Positions 10,301 through 18,067 of a stretch of 64,000 nt of DNA are shown piece by piece. The notes under the pieces were generated by a model, which saw only the letters and a list, made by a program, of their open reading frames with translations, was not told where the DNA came from and searched no databases. Position 1 is the stretch's first letter. Each line of letters opens with the position of its first letter. Position numbers and translations under genes: made by a program. The stretch is from Clostridia bacterium (GTDB taxonomy: Bacteria; Bacillota; Clostridia; Christensenellales; CAG-138), in NCBI GenBank assembly GCA_017525875.1, contig JAFXSG010000001.1, forward strand, positions 84,570 through 148,569, in the 5' to 3' direction.

Positions 10301-11768
10301 ACGCATAGTCGTAGGTCTTGTTGGCTTCCGCCGCGTTCTTATCGTCGTTAACGCTCTGCTTCCAGACGATAAGGGTATAGGGAACGGAGGACTTCAGAGT
10401 CCACTTGGCGTAGACCGTGGTATCCTGGGAGATCGTTCCTGTGAAGCTGAACTGGTTGGACCAGGTGCCGTTGGCATAGGTGGTGTACCAGCCGCCGAAA
10501 TCATAGCCCGCGAGCTCGGGATTGGGGGTGGGCCTTGCATTCGAGGGGATGTTGCCGTGCGGGCAGAAAATGGGAGCGTTATAGGTAGCGCCCTTGAAGT
10601 TTCCGCCGGGGTTCTCCTCGAAAGTCAGCCAATAGCCCTGCTGCACCTGCGCACGCAGCGTGGTGAGGGTATTGGTGATGGTGACTTCCGAATTGTTCTG
10701 GTAAACGGTATCGTCGCCGTCGTCCTTCTGCCAGCCGGTGAAGCGGTAGCCCTGCTCCTCGGGAGTGTACAGATGGTAAATGGTGTAGTTGATGGAGTTA
10801 TCCTTGGAGAAGATGGTCTGGAAATCGAGGGTGGTCGCACCGTTCTCATCGACGTATGCAACGTTGAAATACTTGTAGACCATCGCGTATACGTCGAAGG
10901 TCTGTCCCTCGGTGACGGGGCTTGCAAGGCGAGTCCTTACCTGAGCGCGGATATAGTCGATGGTGTGCTGACCGTCGATATCGGCAGTGGTGTAGGCGTT
11001 GCCGACGGACCAGCCGCAGAACATCTCGCCCTCGTTGACTTCGGGAAGCTCGGGGTCTTCGATGATCGTGCCGAGGATGTCGATATCGCGCTGAGTGACG
11101 TTGACTACGTACGCGGGCTCGGTATCGTCGTCATGATAGAAGAAGCGAACCTGCAGACGGGCATTTTCGCCGGTGGCGTCGCCGATGACCGCGTAAACGG
11201 AGAAGTCCTCCGCGTCGAAGGTGATGGTCTGGCCGCTGACGTAGAACTGTTCGACGACCTCCATCTCGGCGGTATCGATCTCATCCGCGCCGCCCTTGAA
11301 GTGGACAAGGCGGATATTCTCGAGGTTGGCGATGACGCTGTTGTCGAGGATGACCGTGACCGGCTTTCTGGGGTCGACTTCTTCACCGTTGTTGATGAAG
11401 TTGATGTCGACCGCGGTGAAAACGTGGCCGCGCTCGTCGGACGCTGCGTTGAACGCGTCCTGAACCGCGTCGAGATCCGCAATGGTCACGACGTCGAGCT
11501 CGGTGTCGGCGGGCAGAGCGCCTCTGGGTGCGTCGACGTGCACTGAAGTGCCGCCAAGCACGTTGTCTTCCATTGACTGCGCAGGATAGGTGGGCTTGAA
11601 CTGGTCGGCGATGGGCTTGGCGATCCAGTCAAGGAAATCCTTGGCAGCTCTGCGGTCATTGCCGTCGGCAGGATTCTGCGCTCCGGTATAAGCCGAAACG
11701 GGGAACGCCGTGACGATCATGATGACGGCGAGCGCCAGCGCGATGAACTTCGCAAAACGCTGTTTCAA
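4374..11768 (-). CDS. Giant secreted InlB/MucBP-type repeat surface protein
   Basis: A 2,464-residue protein with a TTG start 9 bases after AAGGAGG. It has a clear signal peptide (residues 1-26, ending FPVSAY). At least seven Listeria-Bacteroides (Flg_new) type repeats with GW..D/YAKW cores are spread through it, near residues 350-460, 960-1110, 1650-1680 and 1880-2010. A MucBP-like segment is near 1555-1625. Three copies of a Tyr/Ser/Asn-rich module of about 165 residues lie near 1213-1386, 1390-1552 and 1690-1860. These domains are known from adhesins of gut Firmicutes. No LPXTG sorting signal or C-terminal membrane helix is seen, so anchoring is unexplained. It has its own sigma-A promoter and shares a transcript with the 105-residue gene. 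Confidence 0.9.
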   Translation of the reverse strand: MKQRFAKFIALALAVIMIVTAFPVSAYTGAQNPADGNDRRAAKDFLDWIAKPIADQFKPTYPAQSMEDNVLGGTSVHVDAPRGALPADTELDVVTIADLDAVQDAFNAASDERGHVFTAVDINFINNGEEVDPRKPVTVILDNSVIANLENIRLVHFKGGADEIDTAEMEVVEQFYVSGQTITFDAEDFSVYAVIGDATGENARLQVRFFYHDDDTEPAYVVNVTQRDIDILGTIIEDPELPEVNEGEMFCGWSVGNAYTTADIDGQHTIDYIRAQVRTRLASPVTEGQTFDVYAMVYKYFNVAYVDENGATTLDFQTIFSKDNSINYTIYHLYTPEEQGYRFTGWQKDDGDDTVYQNNSEVTITNTLTTLRAQVQQGYWLTFEENPGGNFKGATYNAPIFCPHGNIPSNARPTPNPELAGYDFGGWYTTYANGTWSNQFSFTGTISQDTTVYAKWTLKSSVPYTLIVWKQSVNDDKNAAEANKTYDYAFSTTLNAAPNTNVSALDLSYFKTTHTYTVDSDTSEYGINTKPDGSGTWNNFFGFKYNSTHQAASGSGYVTIGGGVTANNTTVLPNGSTVVNLYWDRELVTYTFLIPTGYSRATSVNFSSGVYYYYENGTYYPITNHNSAGTYGYYVWPGSLTSTSSNTYFVLIDNTFYALTYSSSYYDYYFTYNGSTYWMEYNSSLTVYRRVSSSSSSIYVPNYGERTTFSGLYGQRLVTAGYTWPTDYRWFNSASGSTFTSIEDTFGQSANEDPADVYHTDFYGRSENFNTNVYHFLMDENGNWPASANYTIPTQTGNGMVFRSFQGFTRSVFRINLPSGVTTYTTGTEYNGDNLVNPESHTAVDGWTDWFEYGTGVEYEGNTRHELIRWNATEGGIQFRYTRNKYRIHYMVGKYADGNGNAVDGPMAGQLKQSPTIYYEASIDSYKVGGANYYDPISAGDFTDESFIFDGWYVDPGCTTAYDFTGKTMPLNGVTVYAKFIKRQYRVFLEPNLPSDPNFQVQWAESSQAMNFRVDYLGQISDGQPIEASDANGNYVLVGWYIDEACTEPYNFATRLNDEIAVNYPKTEPTESNGTNGDINRPWITKKVVIYAKWRKVLSGANGITVRYNAIEQENVAGHTGTFAELDGTPTYWEDPLRYMDKATAYTRTASTPDIPKDWQFLYWEILDKNGNGTGIYKHPGQDFEVDAQYAVEGTITLNPVYGTRSTSVDTKAGETWVEYTDTTIDTSKTYLIGFEVDGTVYLMVSYNASQSGNARYYVSDSNYNYYGYTAPAVFNGGKIVGVSGNATDLQYCQWNFSSTTGGNITSVYGSRYLYASAGSYVDLYPDRSEPSYNWTWNASANTLRYNNNKYASYYSYDGGNNMRAVTTTSGNDVTVKLYVQDDSGSGSDETVTYKKVDAPVVGVPYVIVSDAADAYALSKDHTPNSFNADGSDSGNASKSWLLAVVVTKTGDTIAVPADSVNDVTWVAGGNAANGYTWRNVANSEYLDLTDYDDGYLTTSSTALAWLYDSSRRFNNQVEAGGYYYLYLDTSSTDYYDYSVAKASSADAISIYARAYNLTVNYVMADGTTAPTAHNSQVAQGEDYSVTVPSITGYTPSQTTVSGTMGTSDVEVTVTYTKNAAATYTVTFQDWDGTVLKTQTVTEGQAATAPADPSRAGYTFTGWDVDFSNVTSNLTVTAQYEQNSSQGEGHYEWKPVTTIVPDDDYLIGFVVGDTVYLAVNYNETATNHYYYNNSSNYLGYTGVAIRDGEIVTGVTGNATNLDYCTWTFSTTTGGTITSGSNSNYYLRTYSSTGYNDLYPDTSNTYATNWVWNSANKTLTRSVNGTTMYAEYASAGGTGNYMGVFTEHSSSEYVQLYHKEWVEEQVAVPHTVTFVDGYTESIIHAYEVEDGGAMPATPATPDHSNENYYFVRWNPDPANYTTVTEDLTFTAYYEFQQAGHYLVTFKDWNGRVLSTQTVAEGESASAPADPTRPGYNFTGWDKDFSEITSNLVVYATYSKTVTKTYTVTLRATYGPRVIQEKTHITWHANNNTGDYKNSTDVIMNETIAIEYPEADTTTPGGAKADELIWGDDDNLVWEDHVFLGWARIPISDTNGNIGTEFMPTIEDPDTHQQVANPDYTKVRDLNEDDLFLKYVYPTEGETHGYFLAKFGDEWKPATAVAADEIMPYHGMYAVWASVFYVYHSGTNQVEKIVRTTKDGTYDLAGSTTENYLYAGYYKYYDGVSGQFTQEDGAKVMTWDDVNVSWNNGELVKDASWAQQKQDAPVNGTAAKAYNGYNVKWTAVPYKQADNADYGTELNPVAGTTYYIKEVPADKYLRPYLHYTYYLASGSISTAWLISDVDLSYTDYLETGYVVKSANDAAEHIVRSLTVTTTHGDSSQTLTATSLFRTRGYLNYLTVINHGSNGQPVVNLLNNGDTVAQYWVTPDGLRVTGYAIRTYQGLDNINSVGIASQSDSVANYSVTKWN

Positions 11769-11872
11769 AATATTCTTCCTCCTTGTGGAAAAATTTTTGT
11801 GTTTTACGGGTTTCAGAATGCCTTGTTTTCATCAATTGCCATAGCAAGGCATAGTAAACCTTATACCAATTC

Positions 11873-11901
11873 ATTTTACTACACACGCATGGCAATGTCA
11901 A
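11873..11901 (-). promoter_or_regulatory. Sigma-A promoter of the giant surface protein
   Basis: On the minus strand TTGACA (11896-11901), a 17-base spacer and TAAAAT (11873-11878). The predicted start leaves a leader of about 100 bases before the TTG start codon. Confidence 0.75.
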
Positions 11902-12106
11902 CATTTCAGAGCCAATATATTGATTATATTTTCAAAAAACAGGCGGCAGAAAAATCAAGGAAAATATAGAAAAAAAGGTTTACACCGCTTAGGTGCAGCT
12001 GCACTCTGAAAAAGCCATGGACAACAGCCCGGGATCCGCTCAAAACAGAATTACGAATTGTAATATATACCGACAAGACCCGTTTCGCGCAGCCCCGGTC
12101 CGGTTG

Positions 12107-12135
12107 TTGCTTTTTCAACCTGTGTGCTATATAAT
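12107..12135 (+). promoter_or_regulatory. Sigma-A promoter of the ABC exporter
   Basis: TTGCTT (12107-12112), a 17-base spacer and a perfect TATAAT (12130-12135). The ATG begins 8 bases after the -10, which again predicts a leaderless or almost leaderless transcript. Confidence 0.8.
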
Positions 12136-12143
12136 AAGTTAAT

Positions 12144-13934
12144 ATGGAATCGGCTAATGACAATAAAACCGAAAAGGCGTTTTTCAGCTCACTGAAAACG
12201 CTCGCGAAAAGAAAGCGCGATGGCAGCCTTGGGGAGATAATCGACGACTGGCGATGGATCTTTACCTACACCAGGCGCCACAGGCTTGCCGTTGTGTTCT
12301 ATACCGTCCTCGGCATACTCAGCACGACGATGGGGCTCGTTGCGAGCGTTGCGGGCAAGTACATGATCGATATCATCACCGGCCGCCAGACCTCCAAGCT
12401 CGGTCTGATGATCGCGGTGATGCTCGGCAGCGCGGCGTTCAGCCTCCTGTTCTCGAACCTGATCAGCAGGCTTTCGGCGAAGATCAGCATCCGCATCAAC
12501 AACGATATCCAGGCGGATATCTTCGACCAGATAATCGACGTGGACTGGAAGGCAATCAGCGAGTACTCGAGCGGCGACCTTATCAACCGCTTCAACGGCG
12601 ACGTCAGCACGGTCAGCAAGAACGCGATCAGCTGGCTCCCTACCATTATAATAACTATCTACAGCTTCGTCGTTACCTTCGCCGTGATCTGGCATTACAA
12701 CAAGGTGATGTCGCTGCTCGCCTTTGCCAGCGCTCCTGTGATGCTGGTCATGAGCAAGTATTTCATCAACAAGCAGCGGGAATACGCGAAAAAGGTCCGC
12801 GAGACCGGCAGCGAGATGATGGGCTTCGAAGTGGAGACCTTCTATAATTTCGATACTATCAAGTCCTTCGGCATCATGGAGAGCTACGGGCGAAAACTAC
12901 GCCAATGGCAGGAGAAGCTCAAAACACTGAGCCTTGCCTACAACCTCTTTACGATCAAGACGAACGTCTTCATGTCCGTCCTCGGGATGATCGTTCAGTA
13001 CGCGGCTTTCGGTTACTGCCTGTTCCTTCTCTGGACGGGGCAGATAACCTTCGGCACGATGCAGCTGTTCCTTGACCAGCGTGTGAAGCTCTCGTCCGCA
13101 TTCAACAACGTGGTCGGCATCATACCGTCGTTCCTTGCAAGCTCCGTCTCCGCCCACCGCATCAGGGAACTGATCGATCTCCCGCGCGAAAAGCATATCC
13201 CGGAAAGCAGTAAACTCAGGGAGCTTGAAAACGACGGGTTCGAGGTCAGGATGGACGGTGTGAACTTCGCTTACGTGAAGGAAAAGCAGGTCATCATCGA
13301 TTCCGCCTTCCGCGCAGCCCCTGGCGAGATCGTTGCGATCATCGGCCCGTCCGGCGAGGGCAAGACCACGCTGATCCGCCTTATCCTCGGCCTGATCCAT
13401 CCGGATTCCGGCACCTGCTTCCTGCGTGCTTCGGATGGGAGCGAGGTGGAGATGAATGCCGACAGCCGCTCGATGTTCTCATACGTTCCGCAGGGCAACA
13501 CGATCCTCTCGGGCACCATCGCCGAGAATATGCGCCTCGTTCGCGAGGATGCGACGGATGAGGAGATCATAAACGCTCTTAAGGTCGCCTGCGCATGGGA
13601 TTTCGTCTCGCGAAACCCCGCAGGGATAAACGCAAAGGTCGGCGAGCGCGGCCGCGGTTTTTCGGAAGGCCAGGCTCAGCGCCTTGCAATAGCGCGCGCC
13701 GTGCTGCGCGACGCACCGATCCTGCTGCTCGACGAGGCCACCTCGGCTCTCGATGTCGAGACGGAACGTAACGTCCTGCGCAATATCATAAAGCAGCGGC
13801 CGAACAAGACCTGCATCGTCACGACCCACCGCCCGACGGTGCTCAGCCTTTGCAAGCGCGTCTACCGCGTGGTGAAGGGCACGGTAACGGAGCTGGACGA
13901 AGACGAATCCGCAAAGAGCGTCATGGATTTCTGA
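12144..13934 (+). CDS. ABC exporter, fused permease and ATPase
   Basis: A 596-residue half-transporter of the type that works as a homodimer in the cytoplasmic membrane. The transmembrane domain (about residues 50-330, six helices) precedes a nucleotide-binding domain with Walker A GPSGEGKTT, the signature FSEGQAQRLAIARA (FSEGQ in place of the canonical LSGGQ) and Walker B ILLLDEATSALD followed by an H-loop TTHRPTV. The substrate cannot be told from sequence; position just upstream of the polysaccharide operon allows a lipid, peptide or drug export role. No ribosome site precedes the ATG and a consensus -10 ends 8 bases upstream, so translation may be leaderless. There is a gap of ~120 bases before the next gene. 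Confidence 0.92.
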   Translation: MESANDNKTEKAFFSSLKTLAKRKRDGSLGEIIDDWRWIFTYTRRHRLAVVFYTVLGILSTTMGLVASVAGKYMIDIITGRQTSKLGLMIAVMLGSAAFSLLFSNLISRLSAKISIRINNDIQADIFDQIIDVDWKAISEYSSGDLINRFNGDVSTVSKNAISWLPTIIITIYSFVVTFAVIWHYNKVMSLLAFASAPVMLVMSKYFINKQREYAKKVRETGSEMMGFEVETFYNFDTIKSFGIMESYGRKLRQWQEKLKTLSLAYNLFTIKTNVFMSVLGMIVQYAAFGYCLFLLWTGQITFGTMQLFLDQRVKLSSAFNNVVGIIPSFLASSVSAHRIRELIDLPREKHIPESSKLRELENDGFEVRMDGVNFAYVKEKQVIIDSAFRAAPGEIVAIIGPSGEGKTTLIRLILGLIHPDSGTCFLRASDGSEVEMNADSRSMFSYVPQGNTILSGTIAENMRLVREDATDEEIINALKVACAWDFVSRNPAGINAKVGERGRGFSEGQAQRLAIARAVLRDAPILLLDEATSALDVETERNVLRNIIKQRPNKTCIVTTHRPTVLSLCKRVYRVVKGTVTELDEDESAKSVMDF

Positions 13935-14057
13935 CCCAACGGGCCGCGGATGCGGGGGTTCCGCCTACTGCAGCTTCTTTCACCCTTGAATAAATACATG
14001 GGAACGGGCATTCCCTTGAAAACGATCACTCGGAAACGGCATACGGAGGTTTGCTGA

Positions 14058-14918
14058 ATGAAAAGACTTAGATTCGCGATAGTGATATTTTTCCTTGTGT
14101 CGGCAGTTCTGTTTGTTGCCGCCTATGTTCGCAGGAGGTATTTGACGGACAGAACGCCGCCGGTGATCACTGCGGACACGAACACACTCACCGTAAGTAT
14201 CACCGCGACCGACGAGGACCTTATGAAAGGCATGACGGCGTTTGACAATATCGACGGGGATGTAACTTCAAAGCTCGTCGTGGTGTCAAGGAGCAAGTTC
14301 ATTGAGAAAGGCGTCATCCACGTCAATTATGCCGCGTTCGACAGCAGCCGCAACGTGGGCACTAAGGTCAGGACGGTGACTTTTGAGGACTACGTTTCGC
14401 CGAGGTTCCATCTTTACGCTCCGCTTCGCTTCCCGACGGGGAGCTCCGGCATCGATTATTTGGAAAATATCACCGCCGAGGACTGCATCGACGGCAATCT
14501 CAACTCGCAGATAAAGATCAGCCTGGGTCAGACGACGGCTGTCAGCGAAGCCGCTACAAAGCAGAAAATGGATATCCAGGTCACGAACAGCTGCGGAGAC
14601 AACGCCGTGCTCGAGCTGACCGTCAGCAATGAGAATTACGCGTCATACAGCACTCCCTCGCCGGCATTGCGCGAATACATCGCATACGTGGAAAAGGACG
14701 GGAGGATTAGCCTGACCTCCTATATTTCGGGCATCTGGACCGCGGGTACTGCGCGAGGCTTCGAGAATTCAGGCTTTGACCCGGCACGGGATATCAGCAT
14801 CGATGAAAACGGTCTGGACGTCAGCACCCCGGGCGTTTACACCGTCACCTATCAGCTTTTCAACACCGCCAGAGAACCGCTCGGCACTGCTGAGCTGATC
14901 GTAATTGTGGAGGATTGA
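14058..14918 (+). CDS. Membrane-anchored protein with Ig-like/DUF5011-type domains
   Basis: A 286-residue protein behind CGGAGG. One N-terminal hydrophobic helix (residues 5-24) followed by RRR places the remainder outside the cell. The ectodomain contains three beta-rich segments with the ITATDED..DNIDGDVTSKL pattern that marks bacterial Ig-like domains of the DUF5011/HYR kind; the motif recurs as TAEDCIDGNLNSQI near residue 150 and a third segment closes the protein. It is the first gene of the polysaccharide operon and its stop almost abuts the first BY-kinase. It could bind or organise the polymer at the wall; no enzyme motif is seen. Confidence 0.75.
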   Translation: MKRLRFAIVIFFLVSAVLFVAAYVRRRYLTDRTPPVITADTNTLTVSITATDEDLMKGMTAFDNIDGDVTSKLVVVSRSKFIEKGVIHVNYAAFDSSRNVGTKVRTVTFEDYVSPRFHLYAPLRFPTGSSGIDYLENITAEDCIDGNLNSQIKISLGQTTAVSEAATKQKMDIQVTNSCGDNAVLELTVSNENYASYSTPSPALREYIAYVEKDGRISLTSYISGIWTAGTARGFENSGFDPARDISIDENGLDVSTPGVYTVTYQLFNTAREPLGTAELIVIVED

Positions 14919-14920
14919 AT

Positions 14921-16504
14921 ATGGAGACAAAAACCAGCCAGACTGCCGCTAATCCGTCCATAATCGAAGGGATCAACCTGTACAGCATCGTCAGGGACGT
15001 GATCCGCAACCTGTGGGCGATCGTGCTTGGGGCCATTGCTGTCGCAATGCTTGTCAACACCTATACTCACTCCAAAATAGACAATACATATACAACAAAA
15101 GCGCTTTTCGTCGTTACCTCAAGGACTTCGGGCAACTATGCGTACAGCAATCTGAACGCCGCAACGACCGCAGCGACGAGTTATTCCAACATCCTCAACA
15201 GCAGCCTGCTCAAGAAAAAAGTCTGCGAGGATCTCGGCGTCGAAAGCTTTGACGCGACCATGTCCGCAAGCGTCGTATCCAAAACCAATCTTATGACCAT
15301 CCGCGTGACGGCGGATACGCCGTGGAATGCATACAGCATCATCCGATCCGTAATGAAAAACACTGCGGAGCTTAACCAATATGTCTCAAAAGATATGGTC
15401 ATGGAAGTGCTGCAGGCGCCTGCGGTCCCCACCGGCGCAGATACCACTTCGAGGACCTCGCGCCGCCAAATGATCCGCGCAGCGCTGATTTCGGGAGTTG
15501 TATTGACAGCTGCGTTCATGTTCCTTTCATATAAAAAAGACACGATCAAGGGCGAGAACGATATCGATGAAAAGCTCGACACAACTGCGCTTGGCGTCCT
15601 TTACAACTACAACGGCAGGAAGCTCAAGAATCTCTTCCGCAAAAAGAAGAATAAACTGCTGGTAACGGAGGTCTCGGCAGGCTTCGAATTTGTAGAGCGT
15701 TTTAAGAAGATCGCAGCCCTGATCTCAACAAAGGCGCAGAAGAGCGGGGCACAGGTAATACTCATAACCAGCGTCTGCGAGCATGAAGGCAAATCCACCG
15801 TCTCCGCAAACCTTGCGCTGTCGCTTGCGCAGCAGGCACATAAGGTACTGCTGATCGACGGCGACCTCAGAAGGCCGACGCTGAACAGCCTGCTCGACGA
15901 GAAAGGCGAGTTCAAAACCGCGAAGCCTTCCGAACTGCTCGAGAACCCGATCGACCTGATTAACAGCATCCAATATGATAAAAAACGTAAACTGTGGATC
16001 ATGCTCAGCGATAAAAAGTATTCAAATTCCACGGATATAGTTTCCTCCGCAAACATGAGCCTGCTCATTGAGGAGGCAAGGAGCATTTTTGAGTTCGTGA
16101 TCATTGACTCGCCGCCTATGTCGCTGATGGCGGATGCGGAAGTATTTGCGGACATTGCCGACATGAGCATTCTCGTAGTCAAATACGATATGGTGCTCGC
16201 GCAGGATCTTAACGACGCAATCGATTCGCTCCGCGGCTGCCATGCTCAGTTTATCGGCTGCATCCTTAATCAGGTGCGCTCGCTGCCCGGCGAACGCAAA
16301 GCGGTCGTCGGCTACGGCGGTTACAGCCGATACGGGCGTTACGGAAGATACGGGCGCTACGGAAAATACGGGCGCTACGGCAACTACGGCAACTACGGTC
16401 ATTACGGCCGCTACGGGAATTACGGTCATTACGGCAACTACGGCTATTACGGTCATTACGGTGCGCAGGCCGAGCAGACCGAGAATGACGATACCGAAGA
16501 ATGA
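14921..16504 (+). CDS. Wzz-type chain-length regulator fused to BY-kinase, Gly-Tyr tail
   Basis: It starts at the ATG at 14921, 7 bases after GGAGG. Residues 1-210 form a Wzz-like domain with two membrane helices around an extracellular loop. Residues ~245-460 are a bacterial tyrosine kinase: Walker A EHEGKST, Walker A-prime LLIDGDLRRPT, Walker B FVIIDSPP. The protein ends with about 50 residues of RYG/NYG/HYG triplets containing 18 tyrosines, far more than the usual Tyr cluster of BY-kinases. Such proteins control polymer length and assembly through autophosphorylation and reversal by a phosphatase; no CpsB or Wzb phosphatase is in the window. A second, related protein follows directly. Confidence 0.92.
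   Translation: METKTSQTAANPSIIEGINLYSIVRDVIRNLWAIVLGAIAVAMLVNTYTHSKIDNTYTTKALFVVTSRTSGNYAYSNLNAATTAATSYSNILNSSLLKKKVCEDLGVESFDATMSASVVSKTNLMTIRVTADTPWNAYSIIRSVMKNTAELNQYVSKDMVMEVLQAPAVPTGADTTSRTSRRQMIRAALISGVVLTAAFMFLSYKKDTIKGENDIDEKLDTTALGVLYNYNGRKLKNLFRKKKNKLLVTEVSAGFEFVERFKKIAALISTKAQKSGAQVILITSVCEHEGKSTVSANLALSLAQQAHKVLLIDGDLRRPTLNSLLDEKGEFKTAKPSELLENPIDLINSIQYDKKRKLWIMLSDKKYSNSTDIVSSANMSLLIEEARSIFEFVIIDSPPMSLMADAEVFADIADMSILVVKYDMVLAQDLNDAIDSLRGCHAQFIGCILNQVRSLPGERKAVVGYGGYSRYGRYGRYGRYGKYGRYGNYGNYGHYGRYGNYGHYGNYGYYGHYGAQAEQTENDDTEE
16310..16462 (+). repeat. Tandem repeat encoding the Gly-Tyr tail (copy 1)
   Basis: About 17 degenerate 9-base units of the form CGN-TAC-GGN encode residues ~464-514 of the first BY-kinase. 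The first codon of each unit varies (Arg, Asn, His, Lys, Tyr) while TAC-GG is almost fixed, so this is protein-level repetition that could vary in copy number by slippage. Confidence 0.9.
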
Positions 16505-16513
16505 GGAACTGCT

Positions 16514-18007
16514 ATGAACGAACAGCAAATAAATGAACAAGAACCGAAAAAGCTGGACGTCACCGTCCTCATCAAGGACTTCATTCACAGCTTCAAGAGG
16601 CTTTGGATCGCCGTTATCCTGATAATTGCGGCGTCAACTGCGCTGTTTTACTTCAGAACAACGCGCAGCTATTCGCCGCGTTATGTCGCAAACGCCACTG
16701 TTGCGATCAGTCTTGTCAACGGCGGCGCTTATGCAAGCCGCAGCACGGCGGAACAGATGAGCGCTATCTTCCCGTACATCGTTTCAAGCGGTGCGCTGAC
16801 GGACGTAGTCGCACAGGATCTCGGCACAAACGGGATCCCCGGCACCGTGACCGCATCGGATATCAAGGGAACGAATCTGCTAACGATAAACGTCAGTGCA
16901 TGGCATCCGGAGACAGCGTACAAAGTCCTGAAATCCGTTTTAAAGACGATGCCGGACATCGCACAATCGATAATCGGTCAGATCGAGATCGACGTCGTTG
17001 ATGAGAGCGGCGTCCCGAAGGACACCGGCAAGACAGCCGTTGTAAGAGGTTCGCTCAGAAAGGGACTATTGATAGGCATTGGCGCAGCGTTTCTGCTCGT
17101 AACCGTCCGTGCGCTCCTTTACCGCACGATCCGCAGTGAGAGCGAGCTGAGATCCGTGCTGAACGTTCCGTATCTCGGCACGCTGCCTAACTGCAAGAAA
17201 AAACACCGCAACAAGAACACGCGAACTGAGATCAACATCCTGACCGACCATAACAGAGGCGAATACGTCGAGGCAATGCGCCTCATAAGAACGCGCCTTG
17301 AGAGAAAGCTGGACGGCAAAAAGATACTGATGGTCACAAGCTCTGTTGCCGGCGAAGGTAAATCCACGGTCTCCGCCAACCTCGCTATTTCCATGGCGCT
17401 CAAGGGTAAGCGTGTCATACTTGTGGACTGCGACCTCAGAAATCCCTCAATCGGAAAAATATTCAACGTCATAGAAAGCTGCCCAGGCCTTGCCTCCGTG
17501 CTCAACGGGACCGCGGCTGTCGAGGATGCGCTTGTTGAAGTTATGAACAATGCCGAACCGATCGGCCTCAAGCTTATGCCGGGCTCGGACAAGGCGTCTA
17601 ACTCCGTTGAGATACTCAGCAGCGACGCGATGGCCGACCTGCTCGAAAAATTAAAGGACATGGCGGATCTCGTTATCCTCGACACACCGCCTTCCGCAGT
17701 GCTGGTCGACGCGGCAATGCTCGTCAGGCACGTCGATGCGATCGCATACGTTATCATGAGCGATTATGCGCGCCGCCGCTATATCATCGACGGTATCGAA
17801 GAGCTCACGAGCGGCGGAGCGCCGCTTGCAGGCTGCATCCTGAACGGAGGTCAGTCCAATACGAGCAAAGGCTATTACGGCTACTATGGCCGCTACGGTC
17901 ACTACGGTCATTACAGCGGCTATGGCTACCGCGGCTACGGCTACGGTTACGGGTACGGCTACGGCAGTGACCGTAAATCCCGCGGCAAAAAGAACACGAA
18001 CGAATAA
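16514..18007 (+). CDS. Second Wzz/BY-kinase fusion with Gly-Tyr tail
   Basis: A 497-residue paralogue of the preceding protein, 9 bases downstream. It has an N-terminal Wzz domain (helices near residues 34-52 and 175-198), then a kinase with Walker A AGEGKST, Walker A-prime VILVDCDLRNPS and Walker B LVILDTPPS. The tail, residues ~453-484, has 14 tyrosines in GYYG/RYG/HYG/GYGYG repeats, followed by a basic end (DRKSRGKK). In E. coli and Gram-positive systems one such kinase is usual; two in tandem with different tails suggests heteromeric or differently tuned control of chain length. The kinase domain itself appears intact. Confidence 0.92.
   Translation: MNEQQINEQEPKKLDVTVLIKDFIHSFKRLWIAVILIIAASTALFYFRTTRSYSPRYVANATVAISLVNGGAYASRSTAEQMSAIFPYIVSSGALTDVVAQDLGTNGIPGTVTASDIKGTNLLTINVSAWHPETAYKVLKSVLKTMPDIAQSIIGQIEIDVVDESGVPKDTGKTAVVRGSLRKGLLIGIGAAFLLVTVRALLYRTIRSESELRSVLNVPYLGTLPNCKKKHRNKNTRTEINILTDHNRGEYVEAMRLIRTRLERKLDGKKILMVTSSVAGEGKSTVSANLAISMALKGKRVILVDCDLRNPSIGKIFNVIESCPGLASVLNGTAAVEDALVEVMNNAEPIGLKLMPGSDKASNSVEILSSDAMADLLEKLKDMADLVILDTPPSAVLVDAAMLVRHVDAIAYVIMSDYARRRYIIDGIEELTSGGAPLAGCILNGGQSNTSKGYYGYYGRYGHYGHYSGYGYRGYGYGYGYGYGSDRKSRGKKNTNE
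17870..17965 (+). repeat. Tandem repeat encoding the Gly-Tyr tail (copy 2)
   Basis: Degenerate 6- and 9-base units built on TAC-GG encode the GYG-rich end of the second BY-kinase. It is shorter and less regular than the first tail. Confidence 0.85.
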
Positions 18008-18067
18008 CACGGCAGCATAAGCCGCGGAGAACAGCCGGCGGCAATTCTGCGTAAATGGGTTAGCAGG

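Larger units (their letters stand above)
11769..12143. other. Divergent intergenic region between surface protein and ABC exporter
   Basis: This 375-base AT-rich stretch has no credible gene. It contains a promoter for each flanking gene (listed separately), a 6-bp inverted repeat (GCCTTG/CAAGGC) in the roughly 100-base leader of the giant gene, and a 12-base palindrome GTGCAGCTGCAC near 11992 that could be an operator. Confidence 0.7.

Noticed and set aside
10122-11546. A 474-residue plus-strand frame opposite the N-terminal part of the same protein
   Set aside because: Same reason: shadow of the repeat-rich, GC-biased gene, with no ribosome site or motif.
16310-16462. A CRISPR-like or minisatellite array
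   Set aside because: The 9-base periodicity follows codons and encodes Gly-Tyr triplets in frame; there are no spacers.
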